A stretch of 64,000 nucleotides of DNA. It comes from Vescimonas fastidiosa. Lineage in GTDB: Bacteria; Bacillota; Clostridia; Oscillospirales; Oscillospiraceae. The position numbers and the translations under genes were made by a program. The stretch is from the NCBI RefSeq assembly GCF_018326305.1, contig NZ_AP023415.1, positions 186,001 through 250,000 on the forward strand, read 5' to 3'. The notes under the pieces are model-generated. The model searched no databases, was not told the origin of the DNA, and saw only the letters and a program-made list of their open reading frames with translations. This document shows, in pieces, positions 34,788 through 42,236 of this stretch. How positions within the stretch are numbered: the stretch's first letter is position 1; every line of letters begins with the position of its first letter.

Positions 34788-34815
34788 ATTATACATAAAT
34801 ATTCATAACTGTCAA
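34788..34815 (-). promoter_or_regulatory. Promoter of the C69 peptidase gene
   Basis: On the minus strand TTGACA (34815-34810) and TATAAT (34793-34788), both perfect, with a 16-base spacer, 70 bases before the start at 34718. Confidence 0.78.
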
Positions 34816-34950
34816 GAATAAAGTGCATAAATATTAAGATAAATTGAATATTTAGCATGAATATACGAATGGAATATACAAAAGAGGAAAGCTGTTGTAA
34901 AAAACCACCAACGCCCACGCACCCGGAAACCCACAGCGCTCACCCAAATC

Positions 34951-34979
34951 TTGACGAACGCCTTCTTTTTCGGTATACT
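34951..34979 (+). promoter_or_regulatory. Promoter of the small membrane protein gene
   Basis: TTGACG (34951-34956), 17 bases, TATACT (34974-34979), 28 bases before the ATG at 35007. Confidence 0.65.
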
Positions 34980-35006
34980 ATCAAAAAACGGAGGAGGCGT
35001 ATACTT

Positions 35007-35210
35007 ATGGGAATTGTTGCCATGATCGGGCTTATATTCGGACCCTTTGTCAGCCTGCTGTTTGCGGCCTGGTTCTATGTCCGCTGGCAGAACGAGGAGG
35101 ATGAGGAGCTGGCCCTGCATAACAAAAAAATATGCTTCCGGGCGCTCATCGCCGCCGCCATTTTGCTGGTGGTATTCGGCATTTTGAAGCTGATCTTCCC
35201 CGTTGCATAA
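35007..35210 (+). CDS. Small two-helix membrane protein, unknown function
   Basis: A 67-residue protein with two hydrophobic helices (about residues 2-24 and 45-65) joined by a charged loop (WQNEEDEELALHNKK). The start at 35007 (MGIVAMIGLIFG) follows a GGAGGAGG ribosome site with good spacing and a promoter; a longer reading from 34857 would begin before that promoter and was rejected. I do not recognise a family. It lies alone between the divergent C69 peptidase gene and a repeat cluster. Confidence 0.6.
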   Translation: MGIVAMIGLIFGPFVSLLFAAWFYVRWQNEEDEELALHNKKICFRALIAAAILLVVFGILKLIFPVA

Positions 35211-35220
35211 CCCCATACCA

Positions 35221-35690
35221 TCATAAAGGGCGGGACCCATGTGTCCCGCCGCCCCCGTACCTCATGTTCTCCGTAGGGGCGACCCTCGCGGTCGCCCGCG
35301 GGCGGGGCAGAGCCCCGCCCCTACGAAATTCTATCGCTAAATGGTGCGTAGGGGCCGATGTGGCCATCGGCCCGCCCCACCGCGCCCCTTGTAACACATC
35401 CGTAGGGGCGACCCTTGCGGTCGCCCGCTGTACCGTACCCCATGTAACCGTCCGTAGGGGGCGGCGGTTGCCCACCGTCGTGCCAACCGATTCCCGGCCA
35501 CTGTTGTGGCCGCCAATCGGGGCACTTCCTCGAAATCAGCTCGCTTCTTCCGCCACTGGCGGCGCTTCGCCGATTTCCCCGACGCCCCGATTCACAGCAC
35601 TTCTTGTTATCTGTAGGGGCGGACGCCCCTGTCCGCCCGTTGTAAAATCTCTCAAATATGCGTAGGGGCGGGGTTCTACCCCGCCCGCTG
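35221..35690. repeat. Cluster of short dispersed palindromes
   Basis: About 470 bases without a credible gene. Repeat units of the GTAGGG family follow each other: AGGGCGGGACCCATGTGTCCCGCC (arms GGCGGGACAC), GCGACCCTCGCGGTCGC, GGGCGGGGCAGAGCCCCGCCCC, GGGCCGATGTGGCCATCGGCCC, GCGACCCTTGCGGTCGC, GGGCGGACGCCCCTGTCCGCCC and GGGCGGGGTTCTACCCCGCCC. Start positions are about 35227, 35275, 35302, 35349, 35403, 35615 and 35664. Between them a stretch at about 35470-35600 looks like unrelated GC-rich spacer. Confidence 0.78.
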
Positions 35691-35709
35691 TTCACCCCCA
35701 CACCACCCC

Positions 35710-35741
35710 AAAAAAAACGACCGGCTCGCAAGCCGGTCGTT
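35710..35741 (-). terminator. Intrinsic terminator of the TIGR01440 gene
   Basis: On the minus strand AACGACCGGCT and AGCCGGTCGTT form the stem, followed by a run of at least six T residues (35715-35710). It lies about 22 bases past the stop codon. Confidence 0.85.
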
Positions 35742-35763
35742 CCCTATTCCAATTCAAAATCCT

Positions 35764-36366
35764 TTACACAAAATCCGGGTATCCATCCTTCAGGCTCTCG
35801 TCGTAAATGGCCCGCTCGCCGCCGATGAACTTGGGCCGCACCCGGGCCGCCAGCACAATGGCGCTGCCAATGTGATTCTGGTCCAGCCGCACCGGCACGG
35901 CCACCTTCTTCAGGTGCATCCCGATGAGCGTCCCGCCGATGTCCAGGCCCGCGTCGGCCTTGATCTCCTCCAGAGCCACCGGCTGACGGAAGCTGTTGTA
36001 TGCAGCGGTGGCAAAGGAACTGCCCGCCTTGGGCTGGGGCTTCACATTCACGATCTCTGCGCCCCGCACCGCCTCGTATTCCACGATCAGCGCCCGGTTC
36101 AAATGCTCGCAGCACTGGGCTGCGATGTAAATACCCTGGGGGGCGAACACGCCATTAAGGCCGCTGAAAATGGCCTGGGCGATCTCCGGAGTAGACCAGC
36201 TGCCCACCCGGCGGCCCACCACCTCGCTGGTGCTGCAGCCCACCACAACGATCTGCCCTTGGTGCAAATGCGCCGCTTCAATAAGCTGCTGCGCGGCCCG
36301 GGCGGCCTCGCTCTGCACCTGCCAAAACAGGTCCTTTTGTTCCAATTCATGCACGGTTCCGGCCAT
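35764..36366 (-). CDS. TIGR01440/YwlG (DUF436) family protein
   Basis: A 200-residue soluble protein. It has the family's recognisable stretches VVGCSTSEVVGRRVGSWST (about residues 41-59), AAQCCEHLNRALIVE and NVKPQPKAGSSFATAAY, and the C-terminal QNHIGSAIVLAARVRPKFIGGERA. The biochemical role of the family is not established. The start at 36366 (MAGTVHELEQKD) was chosen because AAAGGA lies 10 bases before it, whereas the ATG at 36390 has no ribosome site. It stands 85 bases downstream of the ECF S component on the same strand and has its own terminator. Confidence 0.8.
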   Translation of the reverse strand: MAGTVHELEQKDLFWQVQSEAARAAQQLIEAAHLHQGQIVVVGCSTSEVVGRRVGSWSTPEIAQAIFSGLNGVFAPQGIYIAAQCCEHLNRALIVEYEAVRGAEIVNVKPQPKAGSSFATAAYNSFRQPVALEEIKADAGLDIGGTLIGMHLKKVAVPVRLDQNHIGSAIVLAARVRPKFIGGERAIYDESLKDGYPDFV

Positions 36367-36451
36367 GATCTCAACATCCTTTCTTGTCATCCAACAAAGC
36401 AGCGACCGACAGGAGCCTCGCCCCTGCCGGTCTGCTCGTATGCACAGTGTA

Positions 36452-36964
36452 TCACTGCAGAGCCAGTTTGTCCAGTACCTTGCTGCGCTTGAGCAGGAAG
36501 AAAAGCACCAGACCGATCACCAGACCCATGGCCGCCTGCACCAGGTTGCCGGGGATGCTGGCTGCCGCACCGATGCCCTTGCCCAGCAGCAGGGCGGCAT
36601 AGCCGAAGTAACCGGCTACCATGATGACCTCTGCCACCACGCCGCTGACGGCGTAGCCCGCGGCCTTGTTACCCATAGCCTTGGCCAGCAGCGCCGCCGC
36701 AATGGCCATGCAGCCCTTGATAACAAAGGTGCCCGGTGCATAGTGGGCGTAACCGTTGAGCAGGTCCGTCAGCATGGAGCCGATGCCCGCTGCCGCGCCG
36801 CCCCACCAGGGGCCCAGCATCCAGCCGCTGAGCAGCACACAGCAGTCACCCAGGTTCACATAGCCCTGCATAGGGGAGGGGATCTGCACCACCATGGTGG
36901 CCACATAGGTCAGTGCCGCCATCAGGGCCGCAAATACCATTTTACGAATGCGCATATCTTTCAT
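36452..36964 (-). CDS. ECF transporter S component, predicted vitamin B6 (PdxU-like)
   Basis: A 170-residue protein with about six membrane helices and the typical S-component pattern: MRIRKMVFAALMAALTYVAT start, QGYVNLGDCCVLLSG (about residues 33-47), GGAAAGIGSMLTDLLNGYA and GTFVIKGCMA. No ATPase or T gene adjoins it, so it should use a shared ECF module. It is transcribed divergently from a MocR/PdxR-type regulator, and the inverted repeat between them overlaps its promoter. That context suggests pyridoxine or pyridoxal uptake. The S-component family is clear; the substrate is inferred. Confidence 0.78.
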   Translation of the reverse strand: MKDMRIRKMVFAALMAALTYVATMVVQIPSPMQGYVNLGDCCVLLSGWMLGPWWGGAAAGIGSMLTDLLNGYAHYAPGTFVIKGCMAIAAALLAKAMGNKAAGYAVSGVVAEVIMVAGYFGYAALLLGKGIGAAASIPGNLVQAAMGLVIGLVLFFLLKRSKVLDKLALQ

Positions 36965-36998
36965 AGAAATTCACCTCTTGCTTTTTGTTGCTGACTGT

Positions 36999-37031
36999 AT
37001 TATAGTGTAAATTGGATATATTAAAATATCC
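36999..37031 (-). promoter_or_regulatory. Promoter and candidate MocR operator between S component and regulator
   Basis: A TATAAT box for the minus-strand gene lies at 37004-36999. The inverted repeat GGATAT-N6-ATATCC (37014-37031) covers the place of its -35 box. A regulator bound here would control the S component gene and perhaps its own gene at 37069. Confidence 0.55.
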
Positions 37032-37068
37032 ATAATGATATTCTTTGATAATACCAGTTGGAGGGGCC

Positions 37069-38544
37069 ATGCTGACCTATACACTTGAAAAAAAGGAAAA
37101 AGAGAGCCTCTATGAGCAGCTTTATCGCTTCATCCGGGAGGATATTCTCTCCGGGCGGCTGCAGACCGGGGAACGCCTGCCCTCCAAGCGGATGCTGGCC
37201 CAGCATTTGGAGGTCAGCATCATCACCGTGAAGAATGCTTATGAGCAGCTTTTGGCGGAGGGGTACCTCTATGCCCGGCAGCGAAGCGGGTATTTCGTCG
37301 CCCCGGTGGAGCGCCCGCCCCAGCCGAGACAAAGCGAACTTTTTGGGTGTCCGAATGTCACCGCTGACGGCACCTTTACTTCACCAAATTTCACCGGAAA
37401 TGGCACCGATTTCACTGCCGATTCCCGGCCCTGGCTTCTGGATTTTGCCTCCGGGGCCATGGACCCGGCCTATTTCCCCTTTACCGTTTGGGCCAGGCTC
37501 ATGCGCCAGACCATTTTGGAGCAGGATAAGGAGCTGCTGCGTGCCGCCCCCTATAACGGCGCATCGGAGCTGCGTGTGGCCATCGCCGGGTATCTCCGGC
37601 AGTTTCGTGCCATGCAGGTGGACCCGGAGCAGATCATCATTGGCGCAGGCACGGAGCTGCTGTATAATTTGCTGATCCAGCTTCTGGGCCGGGACAAGTG
37701 TTATGCCGTAGAGGAACCCGGATACAGTAAGATCACCGCCATCTACGAGAGTAACCAAGTCCGCATTCAGCGCATCGGCATCGACAATGCGGGCCTGTCT
37801 GTTCCGGAGCTGCGCCGGGGCGACGCCCAGGTGGTCCATATTTCCCCCACCCATCACTATCCCACCGGCGCCGTTATGCCCATTGGCCGCCGCCGGGAAC
37901 TGCTGCGCTGGGCGGCGGAGCAGCCGGAGCGGTACATTTTGGAGGACGACTACGACAGCGAGTTCCGCTTCGTGGGCCGCCCTATCCCCACTCTGTATTC
38001 CACGGATGAAAACCAGTGTGTGGTCTACCTGAATACCTTTTCCAAGACCATTGCCCCCTCCATCCGCATCAGTTACATGATTTTGCCGCCCCGGCTTTTG
38101 GAGCGATACCGGGATAAGCTGGGCTTCTACGCCTGCACCGTCTCCGGCTTTGAGCAGTATACCCTGGCTAAATTTTTACAGCAGGGTCATTTCGAGCGGC
38201 ACCTGGGCCGTATGCGCACCCGTTATCGGCAAAAGCGCGACCGGGTCATTTCGGACTTTCTCCAGGGACCCCTGGCGGGCCGGGTGCAGATCACCGGCCA
38301 GGACACGGGACTTCATTTTTTAGCGGAGCTGCAAACCGCTCTGCCGGACGAAGAGCTTCAGCGCAGGGCTTCGGAGGCGGGGCTGCGCCTGGCCATGCTG
38401 TCGGACTATTACCGGCAGCGCTCCATCGCACGCCGCCACACCTTGGTGGTGAATTATTCCGGCCTGGACCTGCAGCACCTGCCCCAAGCCCTGCAAATAC
38501 TTGCCGATATTTTAGAGGAGGAATCACCGTGTACGACGAATTAA
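37069..38544 (+). CDS. MocR-family (PdxR-like) transcriptional regulator
   Basis: A 491-residue GntR-aminotransferase fusion. The N-terminal winged helix (about 10-80) contains LYRFIREDILSGRLQTGERL, PSKRMLAQHLEVS and ITVKNAYEQLLAEGYL. After a linker (about 85-130) comes a fold-type-I aminotransferase domain with the HHYPTGAVMP loop, EDDYDSEFR and the PLP-binding lysine in NTFSKTIAPSIRISYM. Such proteins sense PLP or related compounds. Start at 37069 follows GGAGG. Its tail overlaps the downstream greA by 16 bases. Divergence from an ECF S gene supports a role in B6 homeostasis. Confidence 0.85.
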   Translation: MLTYTLEKKEKESLYEQLYRFIREDILSGRLQTGERLPSKRMLAQHLEVSIITVKNAYEQLLAEGYLYARQRSGYFVAPVERPPQPRQSELFGCPNVTADGTFTSPNFTGNGTDFTADSRPWLLDFASGAMDPAYFPFTVWARLMRQTILEQDKELLRAAPYNGASELRVAIAGYLRQFRAMQVDPEQIIIGAGTELLYNLLIQLLGRDKCYAVEEPGYSKITAIYESNQVRIQRIGIDNAGLSVPELRRGDAQVVHISPTHHYPTGAVMPIGRRRELLRWAAEQPERYILEDDYDSEFRFVGRPIPTLYSTDENQCVVYLNTFSKTIAPSIRISYMILPPRLLERYRDKLGFYACTVSGFEQYTLAKFLQQGHFERHLGRMRTRYRQKRDRVISDFLQGPLAGRVQITGQDTGLHFLAELQTALPDEELQRRASEAGLRLAMLSDYYRQRSIARRHTLVVNYSGLDLQHLPQALQILADILEEESPCTTN

Positions 38545-39032
38545 CAAGGAGCGACCTGCAAAAAATGCAGGAGGAGATTGACTACCGCACCCGCCAGCTG
38601 CGGCCTAAGCTCATTGAGGATGTGCAGACCGCCCGGGCCTTCGGGGATCTCAGTGAAAACTTTGAATATAAGTGCGCCAAGCAGGAGAAAAACCGCAACG
38701 ACAGCCGCATCCGCTATCTGCAGCGCATGATCAAGACCGCCAAGGTCATTGAGGATAAGTCCGACGAGTCCACCGCAGGGCTCTACGACACGGTGGAAAT
38801 TCTTATGGAGAGCACCGGCAAGACCCGCCGCATCACCCTGGTCACCACGCTGCGCCAGGACGCGCTCAAGGGCCTTATCAGTAAGGAGTCTCCGGTGGGC
38901 CGGGCGGTCCTGGGCCGCAAGGCCGGGGACCGGGTGCAGGTGCAGATGGAAAACGGCAGCACCTACTGGCTGCAAATTCAGAGCGTAGAAAAGGGGACGG
39001 ACGACGGTTCTATCCCCATCGGCAGTTTTTAA
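38529..39032 (+). CDS. Transcription elongation factor GreA family, GTG start
   Basis: A 167-residue Gre factor that rescues backtracked RNA polymerase. The N-terminal coiled coil carries the acidic tip in FGDLSENFEYKCAKQEKN (about residues 38-55), with the Asp and Glu that coordinate magnesium. The C-terminal FKBP-like domain shows ESPVGRAVLGRKAGDRVQV. The start is GTG at 38529, preceded by GAGGAGG, and overlaps the end of the MocR gene by 16 bases, so the two are co-translated. It may be a paralogue of a main greA elsewhere. Confidence 0.88.
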   Translation: MYDELTRSDLQKMQEEIDYRTRQLRPKLIEDVQTARAFGDLSENFEYKCAKQEKNRNDSRIRYLQRMIKTAKVIEDKSDESTAGLYDTVEILMESTGKTRRITLVTTLRQDALKGLISKESPVGRAVLGRKAGDRVQVQMENGSTYWLQIQSVEKGTDDGSIPIGSF

Positions 39033-39047
39033 CGGGAGGGATACACT

Positions 39048-39662
39048 ATGGAAAAACCTTGGGCCATCGTCTCCGGTGGCAGATTTTCGCCCCTGACGGA
39101 TTTAGAAAAGTGCGGCTATATCATCGCCTGCGATAAGGGCTATGTATATTTGGCGGAGCGCGGCCTGCGCCCGGACCTGCTGGTGGGGGATTTCGACTCC
39201 TACACTGGACCCTTGCCGCAGGAGGTGCCCCGGCTGGATCTGCCTGTGGAGAAGGATGATACCGACACCATGGCCGCCATTCGCCATGCTGTGACCCAGG
39301 GCTGCAAAGAAATCTGGCTGTACTGCGCCTTGGGCGGCCGGCTGGACCACCTGCTGGGAAATCTGCAGGCGGCGGCCTTTGCCGTGGCCCACGGCGCCCG
39401 GGTGCGCATTTTGGATAGGGAAAACGAGATCACGGTCTTTACCGCCGATACCATCACCGTCCCTCCCCGGGCGGGCTGGTCCCTCTCCGTGCTGGCTCTC
39501 ACCGACCAATGCACCGGTGTCAGCATCCACGGCACCAAATATGAGCTGGACCAGGTCACCGTGACCAATACCTTCCCCATCGGCATCAGCAACCAGTGGC
39601 ATGGGGAGGCCAGGATCAGCGTGGAAACGGGGATCCTGGCGATTTTGGAGTCGAGAATGTAA
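39048..39662 (+). CDS. thiN: Thiamine pyrophosphokinase
   Basis: A 204-residue enzyme converting thiamine to thiamine diphosphate with ATP. Seen are IIACDKGYVYLAERGLRPDLLVGDFDSY (substrate and ATP site, about residues 25-52), VEKDDTDTMAAIRHA (acidic metal site) and LGGRLDHLLGNLQ, then the C-terminal beta-domain ending around SNQWHGEARISVETG. Length is normal. It starts 16 bases after greA with a GGGAGGG ribosome site and closes the MocR-greA-thiN unit, so two cofactor-related genes lie together. Confidence 0.92.
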   Translation: MEKPWAIVSGGRFSPLTDLEKCGYIIACDKGYVYLAERGLRPDLLVGDFDSYTGPLPQEVPRLDLPVEKDDTDTMAAIRHAVTQGCKEIWLYCALGGRLDHLLGNLQAAAFAVAHGARVRILDRENEITVFTADTITVPPRAGWSLSVLALTDQCTGVSIHGTKYELDQVTVTNTFPIGISNQWHGEARISVETGILAILESRM

Positions 39663-40400
39663 AGGAACATAAGTCGTTTTTATGGCGGGGCCAGGGGCCC
39701 CGCCGTTTTTGCGCGTTATGTGGGGGCGGTGGGGGCGGACGACCGCGAGGCGTGCGGGAAAAGAATCCCCCAGTCACGGCTTCGCCGTGCCAGCCTCCTT
39801 TAGGCAAGGGGGCCGTAGGGACGGGGGATGCGGATTGCCACAGCCAGTTTGCGAACTGGCCTCGCAATGACAGGGAGCTTTACATGGAGCGCGGTGCAAT
39901 TCCAGCGGGCGGACAGGGGCGTCCGCCCCTACGGAAGTGTATCTTGCGGTGCGTAGGGGCGGGGCTCTGCCCCTCCCGCGGGCGGGGTAGAACCCCGCCC
40001 CTGCGGACGATTCAACGATAGAACTTCGTAGGGGGCGGCATCCTCGACGCCCCAGCGACACCAGCTATCAAGTTTTGCGTAGGGTGGCGTGCCCTCACGC
40101 CGCCGCAATGGTGCTATGGTTATCGGACGGCGGGCTGGGGGCAGCCCGCCCTACAGAGCATATAAGGGCTCGAGGGGACGGGAGATGCGGATTGCCACAG
40201 CCGGTGTGCGCACCGGCTTCGCAATGACAGGGTTTTTGCAAGGGGTGTGGTGCAAGTCCGGGCGGCGGGCTGGGGGCAGCCCGCCCTACGGAGGGTTACA
40301 GAGGTGCGGTAGGCGGGCCGATGTGGGCATCGGCCCCTACGGATGGATTCTTGATGTAGCCATATAGGGCGGGACATATGGGCTCCGCTCTGCATTTTGA
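39663..40400. repeat. Large cluster of short dispersed palindromes
   Basis: About 740 bases with no credible gene. Contents: a GGGGCCAGGGGCCCC palindrome just past thiN; the reverse copy of the GTCACGGCTTCGCCGTGCC/CCTTTAGGCAAGGGGG hairpin pair (39773-39812) also seen near 9.76 kb; CATTGCGAG-type hairpins (39834-39870 and 40187-40228); and GTAGGGGCG-type units at about 39907, 39953, 39983, 40140, 40259 and 40310. Units of different type abut one another, as in composite interspersed elements. Confidence 0.8.
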
Positions 40401-40480
40401 CCTTTAATTTCATTTTCCATTTTCATATTTTGGGGAAAAGGCGGCACAATAGGGGTATATTTTTATTGGGAGATGAATGT

Positions 40481-41503
40481 ATGACCGCAAAACGCTTAGG
40501 CCGCCAGACGGTGGCGCTTTCCGACCCGGTCAGCGTCCTGTCCTTCGCCAATATCGGCGGCAAGCAGGAGGCCCGAGGCCCCCTGGCCGGATATTTCGAC
40601 GAGCTGAATTCCGACGCTTACTTCGGCCAAAAAAGCTGGGAAAAGGGCGAATCCGCCATGCAGCAGTTCGCCCTGAGCCGGGCAATGGAAAAGGGAGGCA
40701 TTACCGCCGAGGAGGTGGACTGCGTCCTGGCCGGAGACCTGCTGAACCAGTGCATCGGCACCTCCTTTGGCCTTCGGGACTTCAAAATCCCCTTCTACGG
40801 ACTCTACGGCGCCTGCTCCACCATGGGCGAGAGCCTGTCCCTGGCGGCGTTGCTCATCGACGGCGGCTTTGCCTCCATCGTGGCCGCCATGACCAGCTCC
40901 CATTTCTGTACCGCCGAGCGTCAGTACCGTATGCCCGTGCTCTACGGCAACCAGCGTACCCCCACTGCCCAGTGGACGGCCACCGCCTCCGGATGCTGCA
41001 TCCTCTCCCGTCGGGGAGACGGCCCCTATATCACCCATGTCACCTGCGGACGCATTGTGGACCTGGGCATCAAGGACGCCAACAACATGGGGGCGGCTAT
41101 GGCTCCGGCGGCCTATGACACCCTCTCGGCGGTGCTTCGGGAGACCCACACCACCCCCGAGGACTATGACCTAATCCTCACCGGGGATCTGGGGGAACTG
41201 GGCCGGGACATCGTTGCCGATTTTTTCCGGGAGGACGGAATCGACCTGGGCCGGCGCTACACCGACTGCGGGCTGCTGCTCTATGACCGGGAGGAGCAGG
41301 ATATGCACGCCGGGGCCTCCGGCTGCGGCTGCTCGGCGGCGGTGCTCAGCGGCTATGTCCTGGGCGGAATGCGGGCCGGCCGCTGGGAAAAGGTCCTCTT
41401 TGCCCCTACCGGGGCGCTGCTCTCGCCCACCTCGTCCTTTCAGGGAGAGAGCATTCCCGGCATCTGCCACGCGGTGGTGATTTCATCGAAAAAGGAGAAT
41501 TGA
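40481..41503 (+). CDS. spoVAD: Stage V sporulation protein AD
   Basis: A 340-residue SpoVAD, part of the SpoVA channel that moves dipicolinic acid into the forespore. The thiolase-like fold is visible: GDLLNQCIGTSFGLR, YGLYGACSTMGESLSLAA (about residues 106-123), GNQRTPTAQWTATASGC, LILTGDLGELG and HAGASGCGCSAAVLSG. The start at 40481 (MTAKRLGRQTVAL) follows GGGAG; an upstream in-frame reading lacks homology. spoVAE follows after 1 base. No spoVAC lies directly upstream, where it usually sits; repeats occupy that place. Confidence 0.92.
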   Translation: MTAKRLGRQTVALSDPVSVLSFANIGGKQEARGPLAGYFDELNSDAYFGQKSWEKGESAMQQFALSRAMEKGGITAEEVDCVLAGDLLNQCIGTSFGLRDFKIPFYGLYGACSTMGESLSLAALLIDGGFASIVAAMTSSHFCTAERQYRMPVLYGNQRTPTAQWTATASGCCILSRRGDGPYITHVTCGRIVDLGIKDANNMGAAMAPAAYDTLSAVLRETHTTPEDYDLILTGDLGELGRDIVADFFREDGIDLGRRYTDCGLLLYDREEQDMHAGASGCGCSAAVLSGYVLGGMRAGRWEKVLFAPTGALLSPTSSFQGESIPGICHAVVISSKKEN

Positions 41504-41504
41504 C

Positions 41505-41861
41505 ATGCAATATCTTCAGGCGTTCCTCTGCGGCGGCGTTCTCTGCGCCGTCGGACAGCTTCTCATCGACAAGACCCAGCTTACCCCCGCCCGCATCCTC
41601 ACCGGCTATGTGGTGGCCGGGGTGCTGCTTCAGGCTGTGGGTGTTTACCAGGCGGTGGCGGACTGGGGTGGGGCCGGAGCCACGGTCCCCCTGACGGGCT
41701 TCGGCTACGCCCTGGCCAAGGGTGTGGAGAAGGCCGTAGCCCAGCAGGGCCTTTTGGGCGCCCTCACCGGAGGCCTTACCGCCGCCTCCGGAGGCGTTGC
41801 GGCGGCGGTGGTGTTCGGCGTGGTCATGGCCGTCCTGTGTAAGCCCCGAAATAAGCGTTGA
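41505..41861 (+). CDS. spoVAE: Stage V sporulation protein AE (SpoVAEB-type)
   Basis: A 118-residue membrane protein of the SpoVAC/SpoVAE family with about four hydrophobic helices. It begins MQYLQAFLCGGVLCAVGQLL and shows LTPARILTGYVVAGVLLQAVG and GFGYALAKGVEKAV. With SpoVAD it forms part of the dipicolinate channel complex of spores. Its ATG is 1 base past the spoVAD stop and has an AAAGGAG site inside the end of that gene. Its end lies 3 bases before the TTGACA box of csoR. Confidence 0.9.
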   Translation: MQYLQAFLCGGVLCAVGQLLIDKTQLTPARILTGYVVAGVLLQAVGVYQAVADWGGAGATVPLTGFGYALAKGVEKAVAQQGLLGALTGGLTAASGGVAAAVVFGVVMAVLCKPRNKR

Positions 41862-41919
41862 CAAATACCATAGGGGGGTATATAATGACCCTTGTAATAA
41901 AAATACCCCCAGGAGGTAT
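41858..41919 (+). promoter_or_regulatory. csoR-copA promoter with two CsoR-type operators
   Basis: TTGACA (41858-41863) and TATAAT (41881-41886) with 17-base spacing. Between and overlapping them is ATACCATAGGGGGGTAT (41865-41881), a near-palindrome of the G/C-tract type bound by CsoR copper repressors. A second, ATACCCCCAGGAGGTAT (41903-41919), includes the csoR ribosome site. Confidence 0.78.
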
Positions 41920-41925
41920 ATGAAG

Positions 41926-42225
41926 ATGGATTGTTGCTGCTGCCATCAGAAAACCAAGCACCGCTCGCCGGAGGAGCAGAAGAGCCTTGTGAACCGTCTC
42001 AGCCGTATCGAGGGCCAGGTGCGGGGCCTGCGGGATATGCTGCAAAAGGACGCCTACTGCACGGATATTCTCATCCAGGTCTCGGCGGTCAATGCGGCGC
42101 TGAACAGCTTCAGCAAGGAGCTGCTGGCCACCCACATCCGTACCTGCGTGGCCGACGGCATCCGCCGGGGGGAGGACGAGGTCATCGATGAGCTGGTGAC
42201 CACGCTGCAAAAGCTCATGAAGTGA
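41926..42225 (+). CDS. csoR: CsoR-family copper-sensing repressor
   Basis: A 99-residue all-helical repressor. The Cu(I) ligand pattern is present: Cys in QKDAYCTDIL and His plus Cys in THIRTCVADGI, and the RLSRIEGQVRGLRDML helix is typical of the family. A Cys-rich start (MDCCCCHQKTKH) is an extra possible metal site. The second of two neighbouring ATG codons (41926) is preferred because AGGAGG lies 9 bases before it but only 3 bases before the first. Operators in its own promoter imply autoregulation, and copA follows 11 bases later. Confidence 0.9.
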   Translation: MDCCCCHQKTKHRSPEEQKSLVNRLSRIEGQVRGLRDMLQKDAYCTDILIQVSAVNAALNSFSKELLATHIRTCVADGIRRGEDEVIDELVTTLQKLMK

Positions 42226-42236
42226 GAGGTGTTATT

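Noticed and set aside
35470..35620. GC-rich stretch with open frames in all directions within the repeat cluster
   Set aside because: No motif, no ribosome site; translations are repeat-derived.
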